A DNA stretch of 64,000 nucleotides from Hymenobacter mucosus. GTDB lineage: Bacteria; Bacteroidota; Bacteroidia; Cytophagales; Hymenobacteraceae. A program made the translations under genes and the position numbers. Under the pieces are notes generated by a model that was not told where the DNA came from, made no database searches, and saw nothing but the letters and a program-made list of their open reading frames with translations. Shown here one piece after another: positions 55,359 through 63,431 of this stretch. The stretch covers positions 124,001 through 188,000 of the forward strand of contig NZ_FZNS01000005.1 in NCBI RefSeq assembly GCF_900188255.1, written 5' to 3'. Numbering within the stretch: the first letter of the stretch is position 1; the number at the start of each line of letters is the position of its first letter.

Positions 55359-55390
55359 AAAAAAGCCCCGGCGCAAGTCGGGGCTTTTTT
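55359..55390 (+). terminator. Terminator after ECF sigma gene
   Basis: AAAAAAGCCCCG (55359-55370) pairs perfectly with CGGGGCTTTTTT (55379-55390), loop GCGCAAGT. Confidence 0.95.
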
Positions 55391-55822
55391 TATAGTCAAT
55401 AGCCGAGAAGATTGAGCGGTTTAAGCAATACTATTTGTGCTGCTCATGTGCTGCACCTCTGCTCGGCCTCACGATGCAGTAGGGAGTAAGTTAAATTGAA
55501 TGCGCTTGTAAGTGATTGGCTCACCTGAATGCTCCTGTTTTTTAGTAATAACTACTAATGAAAACTAGGTGCTGGACTTGTCAACGAGTTGGCTCTTACA
55601 GTGATTCGAATGACGTCGTGGGGTATGCTCTACCTGTTGCTTGTGGCATTGGGCAGGATGCTGATGCTTGCCTTACCTACGAGAAAGGTAAGCGGGCTTT
55701 CTGGCTGCTACCGCAGGGTGCACAGAGCCCGCATGACGCACGTAGTGCTGCTGACAATGCTTGCCCTTATTCGCGTCGTTATCCAGCAGCACACGCCAAT
55801 GCGTTGTTATCTTTACCCCGCA
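55391..55822. other. 432-bp gap before rsmG
   Basis: Reading frames cross it, one running in frame into rsmG, but none shows a domain, signal or family motif. TATCTTTA (55808-55815), one base from the -7 consensus, lies 8 bp before the rsmG ATG and could give a nearly leaderless transcript. Nothing else recognised. Confidence 0.4.
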
Positions 55823-56449
55823 ATGGATATTCTGAACCACTACTTCCCCAACCTTACCGACCACCAGCGCCAGCTTTTTCAGCAGCTCGAAACCGAGTTT
55901 CGGGGTTGGAATGAACGTCTGAACTTGGTTGCCCGCACCGACGTGGACAACTTAGCCGAGCGGCACTTTCTGCATTCCCTGGGTATTGCGAAGGTGATTG
56001 AGTTCGTGCCGGGCTCTTCGGTGCTGGATGTAGGTACGGGCGGCGGCCTGCCGGGCCTGCCCTTGGCTATTCTATTTCCGGAAGTGAAGTTTCACTTGGT
56101 AGATAGCATTGGTAAGAAAATTCGGGCTGTGCAGGAAATGGCTCAGGCTCTGCATTTATCCAACGTCACGGCCGAGCAGATTCGGGCCGAGCAGTTGCGC
56201 CCCAAGTACGACTACGTGGTGAGCCGGGCCGTAGCTCGCTTGGCTACTTTTCATACGTGGATTGCCCACCGCTATAAGCCCCACGGCAATGCAACCACGG
56301 GTCTCTACTACCTCAAAGGCGGCGACTTAACAGAAGAAATTCAGGAAGCAGGCCTTCCAGCTACGGAGTACAACCTGAAAGACTTTTTCACGGAGGAATT
56401 TTTTGAGACTAAAAAGGTAGTGTTTGTGCCCGCTACTGCCGCCAAGTAA
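55823..56449 (+). CDS. rsmG: 16S rRNA (guanine-527-N7)-methyltransferase
   Basis: A 208-residue SAM-dependent methyltransferase. It opens LTDHQRQLFQQLETEFRGWN with LNLVARTDVDNL. The SAM loop is VLDVGTGGGLPGLPLAILFP, with DSIGKKIRAVQEMA and the YVVSRAVARL motif following. LKGGDL is near the end. The ATG at 55823 gives the family's normal length; upstream starts add 78 residues with no resemblance to RsmG. It converges on the YheT gene across 22 bp. Confidence 0.95.
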   Translation: MDILNHYFPNLTDHQRQLFQQLETEFRGWNERLNLVARTDVDNLAERHFLHSLGIAKVIEFVPGSSVLDVGTGGGLPGLPLAILFPEVKFHLVDSIGKKIRAVQEMAQALHLSNVTAEQIRAEQLRPKYDYVVSRAVARLATFHTWIAHRYKPHGNATTGLYYLKGGDLTEEIQEAGLPATEYNLKDFFTEEFFETKKVVFVPATAAK

Positions 56450-56471
56450 CAGCCCACTCACACGGCCTGGG

Positions 56472-57455
56472 TTAGCCTGGCTGGGCGGCCGTCAGAAATT
56501 GCACTGCGCGCCGCTCCGAGTAGTAAGCGCCATCGGGCGCACCTTCGGCAAACCCTACATGACCACCGTCAGCAGGCGTTTCCAGAAACACATAGGCGCT
56601 TTGCGCCGCTACCTCACGCGGAAAGCAGCTGGGAGGTAAGAAGGGGTCGTTCTGAGCATTAACGAGCAACGTGGGCACACGGATGTTACTTAAGTAACGC
56701 CCGGAGCTAGAGTGCTCGTAGTACTCATCCGCCGACGTGAAGCCGTGCATAGGGGCCGTGAATCGATTGTCGAACTGGGGAAAGTCTTGCAATGCCTCCA
56801 AATCATTGATGTCCACTTGACCGGGCAGGAGGGCTGCTTTCTCTCGCATCTTAGCCCGCAGCGATTTTAGAAAGCGGCGCAAGTAAATGCGGTTTTGAAA
56901 GCGCGCAATGTGGTAGGAGCTAGCCTTGAGGTCGGTGGGCACGGAAAACACCGCCGCGCGTTGTACTTCTTGTGGCACGCGCTCAGGCTTCTCGCCCAGA
57001 TACTTCAGCGTTACGTTGCCACCCGCCGAAAAGCCAGTGAGGTAGATGCGATGGTAGCGCTTGGTAGCCAGAGCGTACCGTACTACAAAATCCAAGTCAT
57101 CCGTGTCGCCCAGGTGGTAGGAGCGGAGCAAACGGTTCATTTCGCCGCTGCAACTGCGGTAGTTCCAAGCCAAGGCATCCATACCGGCCTGGTTAAGCGC
57201 CCGTACCATGCCGCGGATGTAAGGCCGGCTAGCATCCCCCTCCAATCCATGCGAAACAATGGCGAGAGTATCCGTCGTGCTATCCGCCACGCGTGACCAA
57301 TCTAGGTCCAAGAAGTCGTCATCTTCCGTTTCCACTCTTTCGCGCTGGTAATGCACATCCGGCACCGTGCGCCATAAACTGGGCACGATGGTTTGAAGGT
57401 GCCCATTGAATAGGTAAAATGGAGGCTGGTAGGGGGAGTGGGCAACGAGCGGCAT
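56472..57455 (-). CDS. YheT-family alpha/beta hydrolase
   Basis: A 327-residue hydrolase of the YheT/ABHD1-3 group. Typical parts: FYLFNGHLQTIVPSLWR, the VSHGLEGDASRPYIRGMVRA segment, WNYRSCSGEMNR and the nucleophile elbow TGFSAGGNVTLKYLGE. The Asp is in LVNAQNDPFLPP and the His in GGHVGFAEG. The natural substrate of bacterial members is unknown. The ATG at 57455 is favoured over one 27 bp upstream. No partner gene. Confidence 0.92.
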   Translation of the reverse strand: MPLVAHSPYQPPFYLFNGHLQTIVPSLWRTVPDVHYQRERVETEDDDFLDLDWSRVADSTTDTLAIVSHGLEGDASRPYIRGMVRALNQAGMDALAWNYRSCSGEMNRLLRSYHLGDTDDLDFVVRYALATKRYHRIYLTGFSAGGNVTLKYLGEKPERVPQEVQRAAVFSVPTDLKASSYHIARFQNRIYLRRFLKSLRAKMREKAALLPGQVDINDLEALQDFPQFDNRFTAPMHGFTSADEYYEHSSSGRYLSNIRVPTLLVNAQNDPFLPPSCFPREVAAQSAYVFLETPADGGHVGFAEGAPDGAYYSERRAVQFLTAAQPG

Positions 57456-57572
57456 AAACAACAAGCTAAAAAGTGCCTGCAAATTCCAATAAGCAAAGTA
57501 CGGAAGTATAAGCGTGCCCGCACGTGGATTGTTGCCAGCTAAGGAGATGGTAGTTCGCTACTAGTAAGTTAG

Positions 57573-58088
57573 GCTAGTACAACAGTTGCGAGCAGTACCT
57601 CAACCACTGGTAGTGCTCCTGGCACCGATATGACAGCTTTCATGGGGACATTTGCCACAATGCAAGACCCAGTTTTTCTGATGACTGCCGCGGGCAGCAG
57701 CCTCTTGGAGATTCAGTTGGGCAACGTGGCCGCTTAGCAGGCAACAAGTGCCGACGTGAAATAAAAGAGTCAAAAGATGACCTACTACCACACAAAGGCT
57801 CCCTAAAAGCTAAAGTCGGGGGTTACTCTGTTGGGGGTAACTCTGCCGCAAATTAGGATGCCTGTGCACCCTGTTACGGCCGGCCGATTGATAGCGAAGT
57901 AGGGCAAAGACTTTGACAAGGAATACCTAGACCTGATGCAAACGGCTCCCAAGCTAGATATTGCCATGCTTGAGGTAAAAAGCAAAGCTGCCGAAATTCC
58001 AACCGTCAAGGCTTTTGCTACCAAAACGCTGCCCATGCTACATTCCCACAAGAAAATGGCCGACAAAATCGAGAAAAAGGTTGATTAA
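57573..58088 (+). pseudogene. Decayed DUF4142 gene with four in-frame stops
   Basis: One reading frame carries almost the whole DUF4142 (ferritin-like) domain. It reads FLMTAAGSSLLEIQLGNVAA, stop, QATSADVK, stop, KSQKMTYYHTKAP, stop, KLKSGVTLLGVTLPQ, then GRLIAK, stop, GKDFDKEYLDLM and TVKAFATKTLPMLHSHKKMA to a final TAA at 58086. The stops are at 57735 (TAG), 57762 (TAA), 57804 (TAA) and 57900 (TAG). All fall where the family has coding residues, and the frame is never shifted. A 15-bp tandem duplication near 57819-57848 repeats the GVTL codons. The 5' signal sequence is lost behind a stop at 57570. Intact relatives are secreted proteins of unknown role. Confidence 0.8.
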
Positions 58089-58204
58089 CCTGCTTAAGCA
58101 GTAGTAAACCTGTTTCCACGAACTGAGGCACTCCCATGGCGTTAGTAGGGGCGAGCTTTAAGGTTAATTATAACGCTTTCTTCCCGCCTACCTTTGACAT
58201 AGTG

Positions 58205-58235
58205 TTTGCTATTTAAAAGCAAAACCTTACCTTTG
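58205..58235 (+). promoter_or_regulatory. Promoter of rpsT
   Basis: TTTG (58205-58208), a 19-bp spacer and TACCTTTG (58228-58235) match the Bacteroidota promoter consensus at both boxes. Leader about 42 nt. Confidence 0.8.
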
Positions 58236-58283
58236 CCAACCCAATTGAATTGATTTCGAGCAGAAGACCATTTTTCTCAACCC

Positions 58284-58541
58284 ATGGCAAATCATAAGTC
58301 GGCCCTGAAGCGCATCCGTTCTAACGAAGCGAAGCGCGTGCTGAACCGTTACCAGGCTAAATCTACCCGCACCGCCGTTAAGAAACTGCGTGCTACCACC
58401 GACGCTACGGCTGCTCAAGAGCTGCTGAAGAAAGTATCGTCGATGCTGGACCGTCTGGCTAAGAAGAACATCATTCACAAGAACAAAGCCGCTAACAACA
58501 AGTCGAAGCTGGCCAAGTTCGTGAAGTCGCTAGCTGCCTAA
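58284..58541 (+). CDS. rpsT: 30S ribosomal protein S20
   Basis: An 85-residue, Lys/Arg-rich helical protein binding 16S rRNA. It opens MANHKSALKRIRSNEAKRVL, and DRLAKKNIIHKNKAANNKSK is the conserved end. Length is normal. It is a single-gene unit with a consensus promoter and a strong terminator. Confidence 0.98.
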   Translation: MANHKSALKRIRSNEAKRVLNRYQAKSTRTAVKKLRATTDATAAQELLKKVSSMLDRLAKKNIIHKNKAANNKSKLAKFVKSLAA

Positions 58542-58574
58542 ACGGCAAAACTGGCGTTTCTGCTCTTTATAGAT

Positions 58575-58605
58575 AAAGGCTCCGTGCTCCAGCACGGAGC
58601 CTTTT
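58575..58605 (+). terminator. Terminator of rpsT
   Basis: AAAGGCTCCGTGCT (58575-58588) pairs perfectly with AGCACGGAGCCTTT, followed by T residues. Confidence 0.92.
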
Positions 58606-58657
58606 CGCGTAGCAGGTAGCTCAGCCTGTACTTATGAGGTTTCCCGTAGAGTACGGA

Positions 58658-58706
58658 GCAATAAGAAGGCCCGTCCGGTATGGTACCGGACGGGCCTTCT
58701 TATTGC
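58658..58706 (-). terminator. Terminator of pyk (23-bp perfect stem)
   Basis: Arms 58658-58680 and 58684-58706 are exact reverse complements (GCAATAAGAAGG... with a TGG loop). On the minus strand it follows pyk by 16 bp. Confidence 0.85.
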
Positions 58707-58721
58707 TGGCAGTTCTAAGCG

Positions 58722-60161
58722 TTAGGCTACGCTCACCTTTACCATGTTGGTCTTGCCTTTCTCGTTGATGGGCATAGAGGCGGTGTTGATGAACACGTCT
58801 CCTTTCTGCAAGTGTCCGGAAGCCGTCAAAGCATACTTAATATCCGATACGGTGCCATCCGTGCTTACCATACGATCGTAATAGAAGCCACGCACACCCC
58901 AAATGAGGCTCAGCGTAGTTAACAGGTTACGATTGTCGGTAAAGATGAAGATATGCGCCTTAGGACGGTACTTCGCAATCTGGAAGGCCGTGTAGCCGCG
59001 GTGAGTCATGCCCGTAATAGCCTTGGCACCGGTGTTCTTAGCCAAGTGGCAAGCTGCTGATAGCACGCTATCCACCATAAACGAAGGAGAATCGGGCGTG
59101 ATAGGGTGCCAGTGGTGGTAAATGCTAGGCATGCGCGTCTCCACGCTCATAATAGTGCCTACCATGGAGCGGATAACCTCCGCAGGGTATTGTCCAACGG
59201 CCGTTTCTGCCGACAGCATCACGGCATCTGCACCATCAATTACGGCGTTGGCTACGTCGCTAGTTTCTGCGCGGGTAGGACGAGGCGCCGTAATCATGCT
59301 CTCCATCATCTGAGTAGCTACAATAACGGGTTTGCCTGCCTTATTGCACTTCTCCACAATCATCTTCTGGGCCATTGGCACCTCTTCCATCTTCACCTCC
59401 ACGCCAAGGTCGCCACGAGCAACCATGACGGCATCGGTGAGGGCAATGATTTCATCAAGGTTCTTGAGGCCTTCAGGCGTTTCAATCTTCGCGATTACGC
59501 GGGTCGTCTTACCACTTTCGGCAATCAGGCTCTTGATAAAGCGGATGTCCTCGGCGCGACGAGCGAATGATAAGGCAATCCAGTCAACGTCGTGCTCCAA
59601 GCCAAATTTTAAGTCGGCAATGTCCTTCTCCGTCATAGATGGGGCCGATACCTCAGAGTCAGGTAGATTGATGCCCTTACGGGGCTTTACCAGGCCACCA
59701 TAAATTACTTCTACATCTACTTCTTTGTCCCGGTCGGTAGCCAGTACGCGCAGTTCAATCTTGCCGTCGTCAATGAGAATCATGTCGCCAGCTTTCACGT
59801 CGCGGGCCAAGCCGAGGTAAATCGTGCTCAGGCGGGTTGCCGTGCTGATTTCCTTCTCGCCGCACACTAACTTAATTTTGTCGCCCGGCTTAATTTCAAC
59901 GCCTCCGCCTTCTACATCGCCCAGTCGGATCTTAGGGCCTTGCAAGTCTTGCAGCAAGCCCACGTGCGTACGCATATCCTTATTGAGACGACGTACCGTG
60001 TTAATAACTGAGAGGTGATCTTCGTAGCTGCCGTGCGAGAAGTTGAGGCGAAATACGTCGACGCCTTCCCGAATAAGCATACCTAGCTTTTCGTAGGTAT
60101 TGGAAGCGGGGCCAACGGTAGCCACAATCTTAGTTCTATTAAAATGCGGACGGGGTTCCAT
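58722..60161 (-). CDS. pyk: Pyruvate kinase
   Basis: The last step of glycolysis, PEP plus ADP to pyruvate plus ATP. 479 residues. Marks: RTKIVATVGPAS, VFRLNFSHGSYEDH with the active-site Arg/Asn/Ser/His, VIAKIETPEGLKNLDEI with the catalytic Lys, MVARGDLGVEV and PTRAETSDVANAVIDGADAV. The C-terminal allosteric domain follows. I chose the ATG at 60161 (MEPRPHFNRTK); 36 bp upstream another ATG would add a hydrophobic stretch not found in relatives. The IPExxxVDY gene lies 182 bp upstream on the same strand. Confidence 0.98.
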   Translation of the reverse strand: MEPRPHFNRTKIVATVGPASNTYEKLGMLIREGVDVFRLNFSHGSYEDHLSVINTVRRLNKDMRTHVGLLQDLQGPKIRLGDVEGGGVEIKPGDKIKLVCGEKEISTATRLSTIYLGLARDVKAGDMILIDDGKIELRVLATDRDKEVDVEVIYGGLVKPRKGINLPDSEVSAPSMTEKDIADLKFGLEHDVDWIALSFARRAEDIRFIKSLIAESGKTTRVIAKIETPEGLKNLDEIIALTDAVMVARGDLGVEVKMEEVPMAQKMIVEKCNKAGKPVIVATQMMESMITAPRPTRAETSDVANAVIDGADAVMLSAETAVGQYPAEVIRSMVGTIMSVETRMPSIYHHWHPITPDSPSFMVDSVLSAACHLAKNTGAKAITGMTHRGYTAFQIAKYRPKAHIFIFTDNRNLLTTLSLIWGVRGFYYDRMVSTDGTVSDIKYALTASGHLQKGDVFINTASMPINEKGKTNMVKVSVA

Positions 60162-60343
60162 GAAGTAGGGGTACAGGTGACAGATGAAAGGAAGCACGTA
60201 CTAGTAGCACGCGGAAAACGTCTGTTATTCAGCGGGAAAAAGAGCTGCAACACGTGCCGTAAGATGCTACCCAAAGGCTAGGTAGCTGATGCAGCGGTGA
60301 GAAACTCCCTTGCCAAGCGCAGGATAACAGACGTTTTCAAAAG

Positions 60344-60772
60344 TCAAAAGAGCAGATTTTCTTTGAATTTAAGGTCATTGGGGTCGAACTGACTTATCAG
60401 TTGTACCTCCGGTAGGCCCGCCAAGCTGCCCAGCAGTGCCTCTGGGGCCAGCGGCCCAGTGCCATTGCTGACCTGCAACAGGTAGTCGTATTCCTTGATG
60501 TCGGGGGCGAGGAAAGGCTTTTTTAAAGCCGATGGATCTATGCTACGGTTGCGAAGTAGCCGCAGCGTAAAGTGCTCGGTGACGTGCAAATAGTTGCTAA
60601 TAACTAGCCGCCCCCGGCTCAGGAGGTCGTAAATAAGGTCTTGCTGCTTAACTAAGCGCAGATGCAAGGCTCGGTTCAGGGTCCAAGCTAGCGTGTGCTC
60701 CCGCGTGGAAGACACGAGCCCGAACAGGTCGAATTCGCAGTCGTATTCGACGTCCAGCGTGAGAGTTTTCAT
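60344..60772 (-). CDS. IPExxxVDY family protein
   Basis: A 142-residue protein of the Bacteroidota IPExxxVDY family. It begins MKTLTLDVEYDCEFDLFGLV and has SREHTLAWTLNRAL-like STREHTLAWTLNRALHLRLV. The naming motif is degenerate here: LAPDIKEYDYLL stands for IPE-xxx-VDY-LL. Function unknown. Members typically sit, as here, between pyk and the acpP-fabF-rnc cluster. The ATG at 60772 removes nine non-conserved residues. Confidence 0.85.
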   Translation of the reverse strand: MKTLTLDVEYDCEFDLFGLVSSTREHTLAWTLNRALHLRLVKQQDLIYDLLSRGRLVISNYLHVTEHFTLRLLRNRSIDPSALKKPFLAPDIKEYDYLLQVSNGTGPLAPEALLGSLAGLPEVQLISQFDPNDLKFKENLLF

Positions 60773-60933
60773 GAGAGAGGGCGAAGAAAGGAAACGCAAA
60801 AATAGGCACCGTAGTACCTGCCTGAAACCCCGACAGCCATAATCTTACACCCGGAAGAAACGGGGGGGGAAGTTTGACAATGTTAGGGAAGATGGTGTTA
60901 TTTGTGCCGAGTTTTCTTCAAACCCCCACGGAA

Positions 60934-61170
60934 ATGTCTGAAATTGCAGAAAAAGTAAAGGCCATCATCATCGATAAACTCGGCGTAGAAGCTTCGGAAG
61001 TTACTCCAGAGGCCAGCTTCACCAACGACCTGGGTGCTGACTCGCTGGATACCGTTGAGCTTATCATGGAGTTCGAAAAGGAATTCAACGTATCTATCCC
61101 CGACGACCAGGCCGAGAACATTGGTACCGTGGGCCAAGCTATCAGCTACCTCGAAGAGCACGCCAAGTAG
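60934..61170 (+). CDS. acpP: Acyl carrier protein
   Basis: A 78-residue acidic carrier of growing fatty acids. Phosphopantetheine attaches at Ser37 in [14 protein letters not shown]. The ending [15 protein letters not shown] is typical. I use the ATG at 60934 ([17 protein letters not shown]). Upstream, TTTG (60873) and TATTTG (60899) look like an imperfect promoter. fabF follows after 99 bp. Confidence 0.98.
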   Translation: MSEIAEKVKAIIIDKLGVEASEVTPEASFTNDLGADSLDTVELIMEFEKEFNVSIPDDQAENIGTVGQAISYLEEHAK

Positions 61171-61269
61171 TACGCGGCAAGCTCTCACCCTTTTTAGTGC
61201 TTACCGGCCGGCCTGCCGCCGGCCGTTTTGCTTTTCTAGTATCTTTCTTTCGCTTCTCTGAGCCAGCCT

Positions 61270-62517
61270 ATGTCTCTTCGGAGAGTTGTCGTGACCGGCC
61301 TGGGTGCTATTACCCCGCTCGGCAAAACTGCCCCCGCTTATTGGGAGGGCCTGCAGGCCGGCGTTAGTGGCGCCGCCCCCATCACCCGTTTCGATGCCAG
61401 CAAGTTCAAGACTCGCTTTGCCTGCGAAGTGAAGGACTATAACCCGGATTCCTATTTTCCGACCAAGGAAGGCCGGAAAATGGACATCTTTACGCAGTTT
61501 GCCCTGATTGCTGCCGACGAGGCCATTCAGGATGCCAAGCTGGAAGGTGTTGATAAGGACCGGGTAGGCGTAATTTGGGGCTCCGGTATCGGCGGTCTTA
61601 CCTCGCTGCAAGCCGAGTGTATTGCTTTCGCCAATGGCGACGGTACACCCCGCTTCAACCCGTTCTTCATTCCGAAGATGATTGCCGACAGCGCGTCGGG
61701 CAACATCTCCATTCGGCATAAATTCCGCGGCCCCAACTTTGTAACCACCTCGGCCTGCGCTTCTTCATCCGACTCAATCATCTCTGCCTTCAACTATATC
61801 CGCCTGAACATGGCCGATGTAGTTGTAACGGGAGGCTCTGAGGCCGCCATCACCGAGTCGGGGGTGGGAGGCTTCAATGCCCTCAAGGCCATGAGCGAGC
61901 GAAATGACGCGCCGGAACAAGCTTCCCGCCCCTATGACAAGGAGCGTGATGGCTTTGTACTGGGCGAGGGAGCCGCTTCGTTGGTGCTCGAAGAGTATGA
62001 GCACGCCAAGGCGCGCGGCGCTAAAATCTACGCCGAGCTGATTGGCGGCGGTATGTCGGCTGATGCCTACCATATCACGGCCCCAGACCCCGAGGGCAAC
62101 GGAGTGGTACTGGTAATGCAGAATGCGCTACGTGATGCGGGCATTACGCCCGCCGATGTAGACTACATTAACACCCACGGTACTAGCACGCCACTGGGCG
62201 ATGGTGCCGAGGTGAAAGCAATTCAGAAGGTGTTTGGTGAGCATGCTTACGATCTGAACATCAGCTCCACGAAGAGCATGACGGGTCACCTGTTGGGCGG
62301 AGCTGGTGCTATCGAAGCTGTGGCCTGCATCTTGGCTATGCAGCATAACATCGTGCCGCCTACCATCAACCATTTTACCGACGACCCCGAACTGGACCCC
62401 AAGTTGAACTTCACGTTCAACAAGGCTCAGGAGCGCGAAGTAAACGTGGCCATGAGCAATACGTTTGGCTTCGGCGGCCACAACACGTCGGTAATCTTCC
62501 GTAAAATCCGCGACTAA
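61270..62517 (+). CDS. fabF: 3-oxoacyl-ACP synthase II
   Basis: A 415-residue condensing enzyme of fatty-acid elongation. The catalytic triad is Cys163 (TTSACASSSDSI), His in THGTSTPLGDGAE and His in SMTGHLLGGAGAIEA. It opens RRVVVTGLGAITPLG. Length is normal. Its stop shares a base with the rnc start (TAATG), so the two are translationally coupled. Confidence 0.98.
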   Translation: MSLRRVVVTGLGAITPLGKTAPAYWEGLQAGVSGAAPITRFDASKFKTRFACEVKDYNPDSYFPTKEGRKMDIFTQFALIAADEAIQDAKLEGVDKDRVGVIWGSGIGGLTSLQAECIAFANGDGTPRFNPFFIPKMIADSASGNISIRHKFRGPNFVTTSACASSSDSIISAFNYIRLNMADVVVTGGSEAAITESGVGGFNALKAMSERNDAPEQASRPYDKERDGFVLGEGAASLVLEEYEHAKARGAKIYAELIGGGMSADAYHITAPDPEGNGVVLVMQNALRDAGITPADVDYINTHGTSTPLGDGAEVKAIQKVFGEHAYDLNISSTKSMTGHLLGGAGAIEAVACILAMQHNIVPPTINHFTDDPELDPKLNFTFNKAQEREVNVAMSNTFGFGGHNTSVIFRKIRD

Positions 62518-63266
62518 TGCCAAGGCCCGGTCAGCCCTTACCGTTGTTCGGCTTTTTCCGCCGACTATTAGGCCATGACCGGGCCTTTCGGCAAGCCGTG
62601 GGCACCGTTACGGGCAGTACACCCGACAACATTCGACTCTACCACTTGGCTTTTACGCACTCTTCCGTGGTGCGCCAACAGCCGGAAGTAGGACGCCATC
62701 AGAGCAACGAACGCCTGGAGTTTTTGGGCGACGCGGTGCTTGGTGCCGTTGTGGCAGAGTATCTATTTCGTAAGTTTCCGTACGAGCAAGAAGGCTTCCT
62801 GACGGAGATGCGCAGCCGGATTGTAAACCGGGAAAGCTTGAACGGGTTGGCGTTGAAACTAGGTCTCGATAAGCTGGTGCAGCTAGATCCGGCCCAGGGC
62901 CGTGCTGCTCGCTCGCGTTCCGTGAATGGTAACGCCTTGGAGGCACTGGTAGGGGCCATCTACCTTGATCAAGGCTATAAGACGGCCCGCAAGTTTGTGC
63001 TGAGCCGCCTGATTAAGCCTTTTGTGGACGTAAAGTCCATGACACAGACTACTACCAATTTCAAAAGTAAGCTCATTGAGTGGGCGCAGCGCAACGGCAA
63101 AACCATGCGTTATGACCTAACCGGTGAGCCGCGGCCAGGTGGGGTAATGGAGTTTTCGGCTACCGTGGTAGTAGACGAAAGCCCAATTGCTACCGGCATG
63201 GGCTTATCTAAGAAACAAGCCGAGCAACTAGCTGCCGAGCGGGCACTGGAAATGCTGGGGGTATAA
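62517..63266 (+). CDS. rnc: Ribonuclease III
   Basis: A 249-residue double-strand-specific RNase for rRNA and mRNA processing. The RNase III signature is SNERLEFLGDAVLGAVVAEY. A second acidic site lies in ALEALVGAIYLDQGY. A C-terminal dsRNA-binding domain runs from about residue 180 (FKSKLIEWAQRNG to SKKQAEQLAAERALEML). It starts on the last base of the fabF stop, as is usual in the acpP-fabF-rnc unit. Confidence 0.97.
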   Translation: MPRPGQPLPLFGFFRRLLGHDRAFRQAVGTVTGSTPDNIRLYHLAFTHSSVVRQQPEVGRHQSNERLEFLGDAVLGAVVAEYLFRKFPYEQEGFLTEMRSRIVNRESLNGLALKLGLDKLVQLDPAQGRAARSRSVNGNALEALVGAIYLDQGYKTARKFVLSRLIKPFVDVKSMTQTTTNFKSKLIEWAQRNGKTMRYDLTGEPRPGGVMEFSATVVVDESPIATGMGLSKKQAEQLAAERALEMLGV

Positions 63267-63324
63267 ACTCGGTACGAGTAGAAAGGCGAGGGGTAGCGCA
63301 CGTTTTTCAATAGTCGCTAAAAGC

Positions 63325-63353
63325 AAAGCTCCGGCATTCGCCAGAGCTTTTTT
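63325..63353 (+). terminator. Terminator of acpP-fabF-rnc
   Basis: AAAGCTCCGGC (63325-63335) with GCCAGAGCTTT (63340-63350), one mismatch, then TTT. Confidence 0.8.
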
Positions 63354-63396
63354 GCGTTCTGATCGGCCGTGAGGGCAACCTGATCTGTGGAAATAG

Positions 63397-63417
63397 AGTT
63401 GATTTGCAAAATCAACT
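63397..63417. promoter_or_regulatory. Palindrome before nadE
   Basis: AGTTGATTT and AAATCAACT are exact complements around GCA, 14 bp before the nadE ATG. It could be an operator or part of the leader. Confidence 0.4.
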
Positions 63418-63431
63418 ACCTACCCAATACC

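Noticed and set aside
55558..55914. 118-residue frame before and into rsmG
   Set aside because: Its last third overlaps the start of rsmG in another phase and no part resembles a protein family.
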